Shown here in pieces: positions 46,303 to 55,395 of a DNA stretch of 64,000 bases. Numbering within the stretch: the stretch's first letter is position 1; each line of letters opens with the position of its first letter. This DNA comes from an uncultured Woeseiaceae bacterium. Its GTDB lineage: Bacteria; Pseudomonadota; Gammaproteobacteria; Steroidobacterales; Woeseiaceae. The stretch is taken from positions 1 through 64,000 of the forward strand of contig CAMYOJ010000040.1 in NCBI GenBank assembly GCA_947259985.1. The letters are read 5' to 3'. The notes below the pieces were generated by a model that was not told the DNA's origin, did no database searches, and worked only from the letters and a program-made list of their open reading frames with translations. The translations under genes and the position numbers were made by a program.

Positions 46303-47692
46303 GGCGTCTCTCCACGGCTGGAGGGTGGGAGCGGTCGACATTGCCGGCAACCAGGTTCCAGACCAGGTCCTTGATGTAAGCCGGATGCAAGGTGCGCATG
46401 AATACCTCGCGATATCGTGCGCTGCCTGAAAACAGGTCCCAGAGCACTCCTGACATGCGCTTCGGCTTGCCGGGATGCCGTTGCTCGGTGATAGTCATGC
46501 GCAACACCCCACGCCGCGCGAAGCGCGCTTTCTGAATGAGCCCTGCTACTGCAAACAACAGCTTGCCGAAACGGTTGTCGACCTGCACGCTCCTGCACAT
46601 CGGCCAGTAGTGTGCTTCGAAGTCCTCCGCTGCCACACCGTGAAACACGGCCGCTCGCGCTGCCGCTTTGGCCGCGCGGTAGGCCGCTCCAATGCCATCC
46701 TTGAACAGGCGGGTTGTTCCGCAGTCGCCGATCATCACCATTCGATCGGCGTACGGAGGCCTGGCGCCGCTGATGTTCATGCGCGGATAGCAATGACAGA
46801 CGTGATCGGGGATTTTCCCTCCCGGGAAGCAGTTCTTCACCTCGGGCGAGGTGAAGAAGCGCTGCATCAATTCCTCATCGATGTCGTCGCCGAGCAGCGC
46901 GAGGGTGGTGTACTCCCCCTTGGGAATCAGTGCCGCAAACTCGAGGCGCGGGATATCGAGCAAGAACACGTGCATCGAAGGACCCAGTGTCTCCCGGATC
47001 ACTTCCCGGCCAAGTTTGAACTCGCAGATAAAGGCCTTGGTGGGAGCGGGTTTCCTGAATCCACCGGCACGTTCCTCGAGATCCGCCGTCAGCCTGCTAT
47101 TGATACCGCTCGCCAGTACGACCAGTTCATACTCGTCGTGAAATCCGTCGGCGCATTCCAGGCGCATTCGATCGCCTTCGCGCGAGACGTCGGTAACCAG
47201 TCGCTGAACCAGGTTGGCGCCCTTGTCAACGGCCAGCCGCTGCAGGTAGCCGTCGAAGCTCTCGCTTTCCATTGGTTCTGAATCCCTGGGCCCATTGCCG
47301 CGGTACACGGCGGCTATACGGCGCTCTTCGAGCGGCGTGCAAATTTCGACGTCACCGATATCCATATGCAGTGTGTATGACTCGATGCCGCGCTGCACGA
47401 CCTCGTCGGGCAGAACAATACCCTCGGTCGCCAGACGCTGTACCAGGGATTCGGAGATCACGCCTCCACAGTGATTGCAGCCGGCTGGTCCACGGTGGCA
47501 GAAACGCCTGGGCTCAAAGAGATCCACATTCAGTTGCAGCGAAGTCGCCTCGGCCATGTTGAGCAAAAAGTAGCTGAACATGGAGCCCGACGGGCCCGCG
47601 CCGACGACGGCGATACGGGATCCGTCACGAAGCGTCTTAGCCGATTCGGGTTCCGCGGCGAGCTGCTGGAATGAGCCGTGCGCGGAGCCCAT
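46289..47692 (-). CDS. FAD-dependent oxidoreductase (geranylgeranyl-reductase-like)
   Basis: A 467-residue flavoprotein of the FixC/geranylgeranyl reductase-like group. The FAD site is IAVVGAGPSGSMFSYFLL. CHRGPAGCNHCGGVISE is a Cys-rich loop that could bind iron-sulfur or zinc. VMIGDCGTTRLFKDGIGAAYR is the second FAD motif. The C-terminal 90 residues are basic and may touch the membrane. No isoprenoid genes are near, so lipid reduction is only one option. It starts one base from the cyclic-nucleotide-binding gene and overlaps the FeS oxidoreductase gene. Confidence 0.75.
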   Translation of the reverse strand: MGSAHGSFQQLAAEPESAKTLRDGSRIAVVGAGPSGSMFSYFLLNMAEATSLQLNVDLFEPRRFCHRGPAGCNHCGGVISESLVQRLATEGIVLPDEVVQRGIESYTLHMDIGDVEICTPLEERRIAAVYRGNGPRDSEPMESESFDGYLQRLAVDKGANLVQRLVTDVSREGDRMRLECADGFHDEYELVVLASGINSRLTADLEERAGGFRKPAPTKAFICEFKLGREVIRETLGPSMHVFLLDIPRLEFAALIPKGEYTTLALLGDDIDEELMQRFFTSPEVKNCFPGGKIPDHVCHCYPRMNISGARPPYADRMVMIGDCGTTRLFKDGIGAAYRAAKAAARAAVFHGVAAEDFEAHYWPMCRSVQVDNRFGKLLFAVAGLIQKARFARRGVLRMTITEQRHPGKPKRMSGVLWDLFSGSARYREVFMRTLHPAYIKDLVWNLVAGNVDRSHPPAVERRHGTH

Positions 47693-48058
47693 CTAGCCAG
47701 ACTCCTCGTACCTGGCCAGTCGATCCGTGAGATCCCGAATTCGATGCGACATCGTTTGCACCAGCCGGAATGCCAGCGAAGGATCTTCATGGATGCCACC
47801 CAGAAAGCTCTTCCTGTCGATGGTCAGGACCCGCGTGGTCCCCTTGCTGCGTATGGTCGCCGTGCGCGTCGCTTCCTCGAAAAGAGCCATTTCGCCGAAG
47901 AAGTCGTCAGCTCCGAGGTCGCGCAAGTGCAGTTCCTTGCCATCCCTGATGGCCAGGACTTCGACTGTGCCATCCTGGATGACGTACATGCAATTCCCTG
48001 GCTCTCCCTGGCGAACGATGATTTCGCCGTCGCTATATTGCTTGCCCAGTCTGGCCAT
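47693..48058 (-). CDS. Cyclic nucleotide-binding domain protein
   Basis: A 121-residue protein that is just one CNB (Crp-type) domain: YSDGEIIVRQGEPGNCMYVI, the phosphate-binding cassette DDFFGEMALFEEATRTATI with its conserved Glu and Arg, and a final helix (AFRLVQTMSHRIRDLTDRL). There is no HTH, so it is not a DNA-binding Crp protein. It probably binds cAMP or cGMP and regulates partner proteins. It is the first gene of the operon with two oxidoreductases and faces a cyclase-like gene at the far end. Confidence 0.85.
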   Translation of the reverse strand: MARLGKQYSDGEIIVRQGEPGNCMYVIQDGTVEVLAIRDGKELHLRDLGADDFFGEMALFEEATRTATIRSKGTTRVLTIDRKSFLGGIHEDPSLAFRLVQTMSHRIRDLTDRLARYEESG

Positions 48059-48173
48059 TGGCGCGCCTCCCCGTTCCAGCGCGAACCTTTCGTTATTCTA
48101 GCGACGGGAAGAATCCCGAGATATAGCGATATCTACCCATACGGACCTGCTCGACGCGTTGGTGCACGGGGGC

Positions 48174-48203
48174 TTGGCCGCGGCTCGGATCTTGCTGTAA
48201 TAT
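48174..48203 (+). promoter_or_regulatory. Promoter of tRNA-Pro
   Basis: A -35-like TTGGCC (48174-48179) and a good -10 TAATAT (48198-48203) are 18 bases apart. The tRNA starts 15 bases after the -10 box, and the GC-rich bases between (GCGCCTCCC) look like the discriminator of a stringently controlled stable-RNA promoter. Confidence 0.65.
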
Positions 48204-48217
48204 GCGCCTCCCACGGT

Positions 48218-48294
<77 letters not shown>

Positions 48295-48299
48295 CTAAT

Positions 48300-49171
48300 T
48301 CAGGATCGTCGTTGTACGGCAAATTCGGCGATCGAGATCAGCGCTTGTTTGTGGTCGGATTCGGGTAGCGGTGCCAGCGCGGCGATAGCCCTGTCGGCTG
48401 CTTCATGGGCGCGTTGAGGTCGTCGCCCAGGTTCTTGCCCAGTTCCTCGGGCGACGCGTCGAAATCGAGCGCATCGTCCACGAGCTGAAACGCCGTGCCG
48501 AGATTCCGGCCGTAGTCGACCATGGCGCCCTCGACATCCGGGTTTCGGGCTGCCAGCACGGCCGCGATCTGCGCACCAGCCTCGAACAAGCGCGCCGTCT
48601 TGCGGTAAATCACCTGCTGGTAGTCTTCTTCCGAAGTGTCGGGGTCATGCACGTTCATGAGTTGCATAACCTCGCCGGCGGCGATGGTATTCGTCGCATC
48701 GGCGAGTATCCGCATTACGCGCATGTCGCCGATGTCGACCATCATCTGGAAGGATCGAGAGTAGAGGAAATCGCCAACCAGCACGCTGGCCTGGTTGCCG
48801 AACACCGTATTTGCCGAGTCCATGCCACGGCGACGTTCCGACGAATCGACGACATCGTCGTGCAGCAACGTCGCAGTATGAATGAATTCGATGATCGCCG
48901 CGGCCCGCACGTGCTCATCGCCCTGGTACCCGAGTGCCCGTGCCGCCAGCAACACGATAACAGGGCGCAGGCGTTTGCCGCCGCTCATAACAATATACTG
49001 GGAGACTTGCGAGACGAGCGCGACATCGCTCTTCAGGCTGGACTCGATCAGGCGGTTGACCGCCTGCATGTCGTCTTCCGCAAGCGCCGCGATGGCATCA
49101 AACGAGACGGATTCGGGGGATTTTTCGGCGACTTGCATAATTGCCGTGATAATGCCTGAAAGCGTTGCCAT
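48300..49171 (-). pseudogene. ispB: Polyprenyl diphosphate synthase (ispB) with internal deletion and frameshift
   Basis: The frame from ATG 49171 encodes a trans-polyprenyl synthase for the ubiquinone side chain. Both Asp-rich motifs are present (LLHDDVVDSSERRRG and LVDDALDFD). After LGKNLGDDLN the reading frame changes near 48415 and ends at 48338 in unrelated sequence. In another frame the true C-terminus resumes as [20 protein letters not shown] and runs to a stop at 48300. About 50 residues that normally lie between (GKxTLPLLHAM and onward) are missing. The gene is normally essential, so a true lesion needs a second synthase; an assembly fault is equally possible. It is divergent from rplU. 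Confidence 0.8.
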
Positions 49172-49255
49172 TGGCGAGATCGGGGGGCCAGGCGGTACTC
49201 CCGGAACTGCTGTGCAAGCCGTTGAAATGCGTATCAATTTGGCGCCACTCTGACG

Positions 49256-49284
49256 TTGACCCGGGGCAGAGGAATCTATAGAAT
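49256..49284 (+). promoter_or_regulatory. rplU-rpmA promoter
   Basis: TTGACC (49256-49261) and TAGAAT (49279-49284) are separated by exactly 17 bases, a near-consensus sigma-70 promoter. It leaves a 5' leader of about 110 bases before the rplU ATG, and faces away from ispB. Confidence 0.8.
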
Positions 49285-49404
49285 TCCCGCTCTTTTGTGG
49301 CGCCCGCCAGATCGCGTCCTGCGCGGCCTCTCGAGGGCCCCACAAAAAATCCTTTATTCTCAGTAAGTTGCATTGATCGCGGCTTACTCAACGGAGCAAA
49401 CATA

Positions 49405-49893
49405 ATGTATGCGGTTTTTCGCAGCGGCGGCAAACAGTACCGCGCGGCTAAAGGTGATGTCCTGCGCCTCGAGAAAATAGAGGCCGACGAGGGTGCGTCG
49501 GTTCAATTTGACGACGTCCTGTTGATCGGCGAAGGCAGCGACATCAAGGTGGGCAACCCGATTCTCGTCGGAAGTTCGGTTAGTGCGAAGGTGTTGCGCC
49601 AGGGCAAGAGCAAGAAGGTCCCGGTCGTGAAGTTCAAGCGCCGCCAGAACTACCTGCGCCAGGGCACGCATCGCCAGTTCTTCACTGAGGTCGAAATCAC
49701 AGCGATCAGCGGCTCGGGCGCAAAGAAAGCGGCAACTGCGGATGCCGACAAGCCGGCCGCCAAGAAAGCCGCGACCAAGAAAAAGGCTGCCAAGAAGCCG
49801 GCCGCGAAGAAGGCAGCGAAACCGGCGGCCAAGAAAAAGGCCGCCAAGAAGCCCGCTGCCAAGAAAAAGGCCGCGAAAAAGGCCAGCGAGTAA
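49405..49893 (+). CDS. rplU: Ribosomal protein L21 with Lys/Ala-rich C-terminal extension
   Basis: Residues 1-103 are a standard L21 (MYAVFRSGGKQYRAAKGDV, then KFKRRQNYLRQGTHRQFF), which binds 23S rRNA domain II near L20. About 58 further residues (from about 105) consist of Ala, Lys and Pro repeats (AAKKPAAKKAAKPAAKKKAA style), like the tail of histone H1 or bacterial HU-type DNA-binding proteins. Total is 162 residues against the usual 103. ATG 49405 begins the conserved sequence and follows CGGAG. rpmA follows after 61 bases. Confidence 0.93.
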   Translation: MYAVFRSGGKQYRAAKGDVLRLEKIEADEGASVQFDDVLLIGEGSDIKVGNPILVGSSVSAKVLRQGKSKKVPVVKFKRRQNYLRQGTHRQFFTEVEITAISGSGAKKAATADADKPAAKKAATKKKAAKKPAAKKAAKPAAKKKAAKKPAAKKKAAKKASE

Positions 49894-49954
49894 CAGGTAT
49901 TGATTAACGAGGCCCTGGTGGCACCGGGGCCATGCAACAGACAGGTAAAGCACA

Positions 49955-50215
49955 ATGGCACATAAGAAAGCAGGCGGTAGCAGTAAGAACGGTCGCGATT
50001 CGGAGAGTAAGCGCTTAGGCGTCAAGATCTACGGTGGCCAGAAAGTCGTTGCGGGCAACATCATCGTTCGCCAGCGCGGCACGCGCTTCCACGCCGGGGT
50101 AAACGTCGGCATCGGCCGTGATCACACGCTGTTTGCGAAGAAGGACGGACACGTCAAGTTCGAGAAGAAGGGTCCCCGCAACCGCCAGTTCGTCAGCATC
50201 GTCGACGCGTCGTAG
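49955..50215 (+). CDS. rpmA: Ribosomal protein L27
   Basis: An 86-residue large-subunit protein near the peptidyl-transferase centre. [20 protein letters not shown] is the conserved N-terminus, with [20 protein letters not shown] and [17 protein letters not shown] after it. No N-terminal propeptide is present, as in other proteobacteria. A terminator lies between it and obgE. Confidence 0.97.
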   Translation: MAHKKAGGSSKNGRDSESKRLGVKIYGGQKVVAGNIIVRQRGTRFHAGVNVGIGRDHTLFAKKDGHVKFEKKGPRNRQFVSIVDAS

Positions 50216-50300
50216 AGCGGGCCGCGCCCGCGAGCAATACTGCGTCGCGGCAGCGTCATCGGTCACGCGGTGACCGACTGCGACTCGATTTATTGGAATG

Positions 50301-50322
50301 ACCCCGCGCAAGCGGGGTTTTT
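50301..50322 (+). terminator. Rho-independent terminator after rpmA
   Basis: The stem ACCCCGC / GCGGGGT closes the tetraloop GCAA and is followed by a T-run. It ends 28 bases before obgE, so obgE may depend on read-through or a promoter overlapping this area. Confidence 0.85.
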
Positions 50323-50344
50323 CGTGTCAGATCCCATAGAATGA

Positions 50345-51406
<1,062 letters not shown>

Positions 51407-51427
51407 TTATCCAGGAACGCCATGCAC

Positions 51428-51457
51428 AAAAAAACCGGGCACGCGTGCGCGCCCGGC
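51428..51457 (-). terminator. Rho-independent terminator of rpsT
   Basis: Read on the minus strand, GCCGGGC and GCCCGGT form a stem around a ten-base GC-rich loop, followed by seven T. It ends rpsT transcription 50 bases after the stop and may also stop obgE transcripts from the other side, though no T-run exists in that direction. Confidence 0.75.
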
Positions 51458-51479
51458 TTCCCGACTGCGGTTGCGATAA

Positions 51480-51746
51480 TTACGCGGAGAGCGCTTTGAC
51501 TCTCGCGTTCAGACGACTTTTGTGACGCGCAGCCTTGTTCTTGGTAACGATGCCCTTGTTTATCATGCTGTCGATTACGGGCACGGCCTCTTTATAGGCG
51601 GCCGAGGCTGCGTCCTTGTCGCCCGCATCACACGCGTTGACGACCTTCTTGATCTTGGTGCGCATCAGGGAACGCAGGCCCATGTTGTGCTTGCGGGTCT
51701 TCTCCGCCTGCCGGGCGCGCTTCCTGGCTTGTCTAATGTTTGCCAC
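51480..51746 (-). CDS. rpsT: Ribosomal protein S20
   Basis: An 88-residue helical, basic small-subunit protein that binds 16S rRNA. It begins [21 protein letters not shown], with [16 protein letters not shown] at the end. It stands divergent from murJ, which is the usual gammaproteobacterial arrangement. A near-consensus promoter lies just upstream. Confidence 0.97.
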   Translation of the reverse strand: MANIRQARKRARQAEKTRKHNMGLRSLMRTKIKKVVNACDAGDKDAASAAYKEAVPVIDSMINKGIVTKNKAARHKSRLNARVKALSA

Positions 51747-51781
51747 TGGTTTTTCCGTGTGCTGCTCTCAAAGAGCCGCGT

Positions 51782-51810
51782 ATTATTCGTGCCCTGAAGG
51801 GGATTGTCAA
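51782..51810 (-). promoter_or_regulatory. rpsT promoter
   Basis: On the minus strand TTGACA (51810-51805) and AATAAT (51787-51782) are 17 bases apart, a strong sigma-70 promoter. The predicted transcript would begin about 30 bases before the rpsT ATG. Confidence 0.75.
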
Positions 51811-51898
51811 TGACTACTCGCGCACTCCCTTGCGACTTCCGTAAAGGCAGTCTAAATGACTGATTTTAAGACTTTTTTGGGCTAAACTGCGCTTCCAG

Positions 51899-53482
51899 AT
51901 GACGACCAAGAAACGCACCTCCGGACTCAAGCTGGCCATAAAGACCTCGGTCGTCAGCGGCATGACCCTGATTTCCCGAATCCTCGGCCTGCTTCGGGAC
52001 ATCGTGTTTGCACGCTACTTTGGCGCGTCGCTGGTCATGGACGCGTTCCTGGTCGCCAATCGCATCCCCAACATGCTGCGGCGCTTTTTCGCCGAGGGGG
52101 CGTTCTCGGCGGGCTTTGTGCCGGTCATGGCGAGATATCGTGAAAAACACAATCACGAGGAGGCTCGGGAGTTCGTCGATGCCGTCGCCGGGACCTTTGG
52201 CATACTTCTGTTTCTCGTCACGTTGGCCGGCGTCATCGCGGCACCGCTACTCGTGGCGATTGTCGCGCCGGGCTTCATTGGCGACAACGGGCGCTTCGAA
52301 CTGTCCGCATTGATGTTGCGGTTCACATTCCCGTACCTGTTCTTCGTATCGCTGACGGCGTTCGCAGGAGGCGTCCTGAATACCTACGGGCGATTCGGCG
52401 TGCCGGCGTTTACGCCCGTTATTCTCAATATCGTGCTGATAGCGGCCGCCGTGTGGCTGTCACCGATGCTCGAGGAACCGGGCATGGCCCTGGCATACGC
52501 CGTATTCGTGGCCGGCTTGCTGCAATTGTTGTTTCAGCTTCCGTTTCTCGCGCAGATCCACGCGTTGCCGCGACCCAAATGGGCCATCGGCCACGAAGGC
52601 GTGAGACGCGCCATGAAACTCATGCTGCCCGCCATTTTCGGTTCGTCGGTCGCACAGGTGAACGTCCTGCTGGGCGGCATCATTGCCTCGTTACTGGGTG
52701 TCGGCAAGATCAGCCTGCTGTATTACTCCGATCGCCTCATGGAGTTTCCGCTCGGTCTGTTTGGTATTGCCCTGGCGACCGTTACGCTGCCTTATCTGTC
52801 ACGCCAACATGCCAGCGAATCGCACGAGGAATTCTCCGCGACGCTGGACTGGTCCATGCGCCTCGTGACGCTGATCGCCGTGCCGGCTGCGATTGGACTC
52901 ATTGTGCTTGCCGATCCGCTCGTTGCGACGATCTTCTACGGGGGCGTTTTCACGGCCGATGACGTGAGCATGACCGCGCTGGCATTGCAGGCTTTCGCCA
53001 CTGGGCTCATCGGTTTCTCGTTCGTCAAGATCCTGGCGCCGGCCTATTTTGCGCGCGAGGACACGCGCACGCCCGTCAAGATCGGACTCATCGCCCTGGC
53101 CGTCAATTTCGGACTCAGCGTGACACTTGCCTGGTACCTGACATCGATCGGGTTCAAGGGCAGCCATGCAGGACTGGCGCTGGCGATCTCTGTGGCCGCG
53201 TTACTGAACGCCTGGTTGCTCTACCGCGGTCTGCGGAAGGCCGGAGTCGTGCGGCACGCGTCAGGATGGCTGGCATTGCTTTTACGCATAGCCGTGGCCA
53301 ACACCGCGATGTGCATTGTGCTGTTCCAGCTGCATCGTTCGGTCGACTGGTGGATCACGGCGTCTTCCGGTGCACGAGTCTATTGGCTCGGCGTATCCGT
53401 CGTCGGAGGTGCGGCCGTTTATTTCGTGGCACTGCTGCTGTGCGGCATGCGACTATCGCAGTTCAGAATGAGGGTCAGGTGA
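51899..53482 (+). CDS. murJ: Lipid II flippase MurJ
   Basis: A 527-residue MOP-superfamily membrane protein with about 14 segments, flipping lipid II to the periplasm for peptidoglycan synthesis. The N-terminus SVVSGMTLISRILGLLRDIV and RIPNMLRRFFAEGAFSAGFVP are highly conserved and contain the Arg residues that handle the lipid II phosphates. The length is normal. It lies between rpsT (divergent) and ribF, with two bases before ribF. No clear ribosome-binding site precedes ATG 51899. Confidence 0.94.
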   Translation: MTTKKRTSGLKLAIKTSVVSGMTLISRILGLLRDIVFARYFGASLVMDAFLVANRIPNMLRRFFAEGAFSAGFVPVMARYREKHNHEEAREFVDAVAGTFGILLFLVTLAGVIAAPLLVAIVAPGFIGDNGRFELSALMLRFTFPYLFFVSLTAFAGGVLNTYGRFGVPAFTPVILNIVLIAAAVWLSPMLEEPGMALAYAVFVAGLLQLLFQLPFLAQIHALPRPKWAIGHEGVRRAMKLMLPAIFGSSVAQVNVLLGGIIASLLGVGKISLLYYSDRLMEFPLGLFGIALATVTLPYLSRQHASESHEEFSATLDWSMRLVTLIAVPAAIGLIVLADPLVATIFYGGVFTADDVSMTALALQAFATGLIGFSFVKILAPAYFAREDTRTPVKIGLIALAVNFGLSVTLAWYLTSIGFKGSHAGLALAISVAALLNAWLLYRGLRKAGVVRHASGWLALLLRIAVANTAMCIVLFQLHRSVDWWITASSGARVYWLGVSVVGGAAVYFVALLLCGMRLSQFRMRVR

Positions 53483-53483
53483 C

Positions 53484-54431
53484 ATGCGTCTCGTCAGACA
53501 TCTTGATGACCTGCCTTTTGACGCACTTGCCGATGGTAGCGTCGTTACGATCGGCGCTTATGACGGGCTGCACCTTGGTCACGAACAACTTCTGCAGCGC
53601 GTGCTCAAGGAAGCGCGTTCGTCAGGTCGTCCCGCCGTAGTGATGAGTTTTGAACCCACACCCAGGGAGTTCTTTTCGGTTGAACGGCCCCCCGCCAGGT
53701 TGATGCGGTTTCGCGAGAAATATGAGGCCCTGGCTGACCACGGCGTCGATATCTTCTATTGCCCGCGCTTCGATCCGACGATGCGCAGCATTGCGGCCGA
53801 CGCGTTCATCCGCCGTGTCCTCGTTCATGGCCTCAATGCCAGGCATATTGTCGTGGGAGACGACTTTCAGTTCGCGCGTAAACGTGAAGGCGGCATTGAG
53901 CACCTCCAGCGCGCCGGTATGGCGCTCGATTACATCGTCGAGAAAGTACCCAGCGTTGTCGTGAAGGGCACTCGTGTAAGCAGCACGGCGATCCGCGAAG
54001 CGTTGGCCGCAGGCAATGTCGAGCGCGCCACCGAGTTGCTGGGGCGACCGTATCGCATGTCCGGAAAAATCGTCGAAGGGCGCCGCGTTGGCCGCGCCCT
54101 CGGGTACGCGACGGCCAATGTCGACTTGCGCAGGCGGCAGAGCGCCGTGCAGGGGATCTACGCCGTGCGTGTACATGGCTTGCCACAGGGGATCGTCGAC
54201 GGCGTCGCAAGCGTAGGCACGCGTCCGACATTTGACCTGGACAAACCCATCCTCGAAGTGCACCTGTTCGATTTCGACCAGGATATCTACGGGGCATACA
54301 TCCACGTCGAGTTCATCTCGCACATTCGGGCTATTGAGAAATTCGCTACGGTCGACGAACTGGTTGCGCAAATGGACGTTGATGCAGACAATGCACGCTT
54401 CGCACTGGCCGAACACGGGAAGACGGCGTGA
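53484..54431 (+). CDS. ribF: Bifunctional riboflavin kinase/FAD synthetase
   Basis: A 315-residue enzyme making FMN and then FAD. The N-terminal FAD synthetase has GAYDGLHLGHEQLL (the HxGH nucleotidyltransferase motif) and VSSTAIREAL. The C-terminal riboflavin kinase has GRALGYATANVDL and SVGTRPTFD. It starts one base after murJ, and its stop overlaps the lspA GTG. In related genomes ileS would come next, but here lspA follows directly. Confidence 0.95.
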   Translation: MRLVRHLDDLPFDALADGSVVTIGAYDGLHLGHEQLLQRVLKEARSSGRPAVVMSFEPTPREFFSVERPPARLMRFREKYEALADHGVDIFYCPRFDPTMRSIAADAFIRRVLVHGLNARHIVVGDDFQFARKREGGIEHLQRAGMALDYIVEKVPSVVVKGTRVSSTAIREALAAGNVERATELLGRPYRMSGKIVEGRRVGRALGYATANVDLRRRQSAVQGIYAVRVHGLPQGIVDGVASVGTRPTFDLDKPILEVHLFDFDQDIYGAYIHVEFISHIRAIEKFATVDELVAQMDVDADNARFALAEHGKTA

Positions 54432-54946
54432 GTACCGAATATCCGACAAGTTCCGGAAATGCACGATTCATAGCGTGGATGGTGGTCGCGCTGGCTATTG
54501 TGCTGGCGGATCAGCTCACGAAGTGGGCGATCATCGAGTGGGTGCCGCTTTATGATCGCGTGCCGGTCAATTCATTCATCAATATTACCCACCAGCAAAA
54601 CACCGGTGCGGCTTTCAGCTTCCTGGCAAATGCGGGCGGCTGGCAACGCTGGTTCTTTGTCGTTCTGGCGGCGATCGTGAGCGCCGTCATCGCGGTATGG
54701 ATCTGGCGAGTCCGCAGCGCAGGGCAAAACCTGTTGTCGGCGGGTCTGGCGCTGGTTCTGGGCGGCGCAATCGGCAATCTGATCGATCGCATCCTGCACG
54801 GTTATGTCACCGACTTCGTGCAGGTATGGTTCGGCGACTGGGCGTTTCCTTCGTTCAACGTTGCGGACGCCGGCATTTCTGTCGGCGCCGCCCTGTTGAT
54901 TATCGACGCGCTGTTCTTCGCGTCAGCGCGGGAAGAAGCGGCCTAG
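54428..54946 (+). CDS. lspA: Lipoprotein signal peptidase
   Basis: A 172-residue inner-membrane aspartyl peptidase that cuts prolipoproteins before the lipid-modified Cys. Four segments are predicted. The catalytic Asp residues are in GNLIDRILHGYVTDFV and FNVADAGISVGA, and TGAAFSFLA is conserved. The GTG at 54428 overlaps the ribF stop (GTGA). Its end overlaps the convergent pilE by four bases, so fkpB and ispH, which usually follow, are not here. Confidence 0.95.
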   Translation: MSTEYPTSSGNARFIAWMVVALAIVLADQLTKWAIIEWVPLYDRVPVNSFINITHQQNTGAAFSFLANAGGWQRWFFVVLAAIVSAVIAVWIWRVRSAGQNLLSAGLALVLGGAIGNLIDRILHGYVTDFVQVWFGDWAFPSFNVADAGISVGAALLIIDALFFASAREEAA

Positions 54947-55359
54947 CGCTGACGCGTCCAGCAGTCGGTGTACGGGCCGGAACCCTTTGTGCCGTTGGCG
55001 GTAATCGTAAAAGTAAAGCACTTGTCTTTCTCTTCGTCGTCTGGCTGGTAGGTAGCGGTCGCCGTGAAGTCGCTGCCCGGGGCAGGGGACACAACCGTGA
55101 TGCGATAGGTGCCGGAATCGGTTAAGTCGGAGGCGAAGCCGAGCAGGGCCAGATTGCTTGTGAAAGCCTGGTTCTGCAGGTAGAACTTCTCCTGGTTCGT
55201 GGCCAGTTTCAAGAGCGCTGCTTTTCCTTCGTTGCGCTTTGCACGCGCCACGTACTCGCGATAGTTCGGGTACGAGAGCGCCGCCAGCATGGAAACGATG
55301 ACCACGACGATCATCAACTCCAGCAGCGTTATACCGGCCATTCTTTTACGCATTTTCAT
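54943..55359 (-). CDS. pilE: Type IV minor pilin PilE
   Basis: A 138-residue type IV pilin. The prepilin peptidase site is RKRMAG followed by ITLLELMIVVVIVSML, with Glu at mature position 5. The rest is a small globular head with two Cys near the end (KDKCFTF and YTDCWTRQR), which would form the D-loop disulfide. This is the minor pilin PilE, part of the priming complex with PilVWX and PilY1. It is the last gene of the operon, 36 bases after the second PilY1. Confidence 0.88.
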   Translation of the reverse strand: MKMRKRMAGITLLELMIVVVIVSMLAALSYPNYREYVARAKRNEGKAALLKLATNQEKFYLQNQAFTSNLALLGFASDLTDSGTYRITVVSPAPGSDFTATATYQPDDEEKDKCFTFTITANGTKGSGPYTDCWTRQR

Positions 55360-55395
55360 GTTCGCTTTCCTGATTCAGACGTAGGCCAAATGGCT

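Noticed and set aside
49738-49890. Short repeated GCCAAGAAA-like units resembling a repeat array
   Set aside because: They are in-frame Lys/Ala codon repeats of the L21 tail, without the fixed repeat and unique spacers of a CRISPR array.
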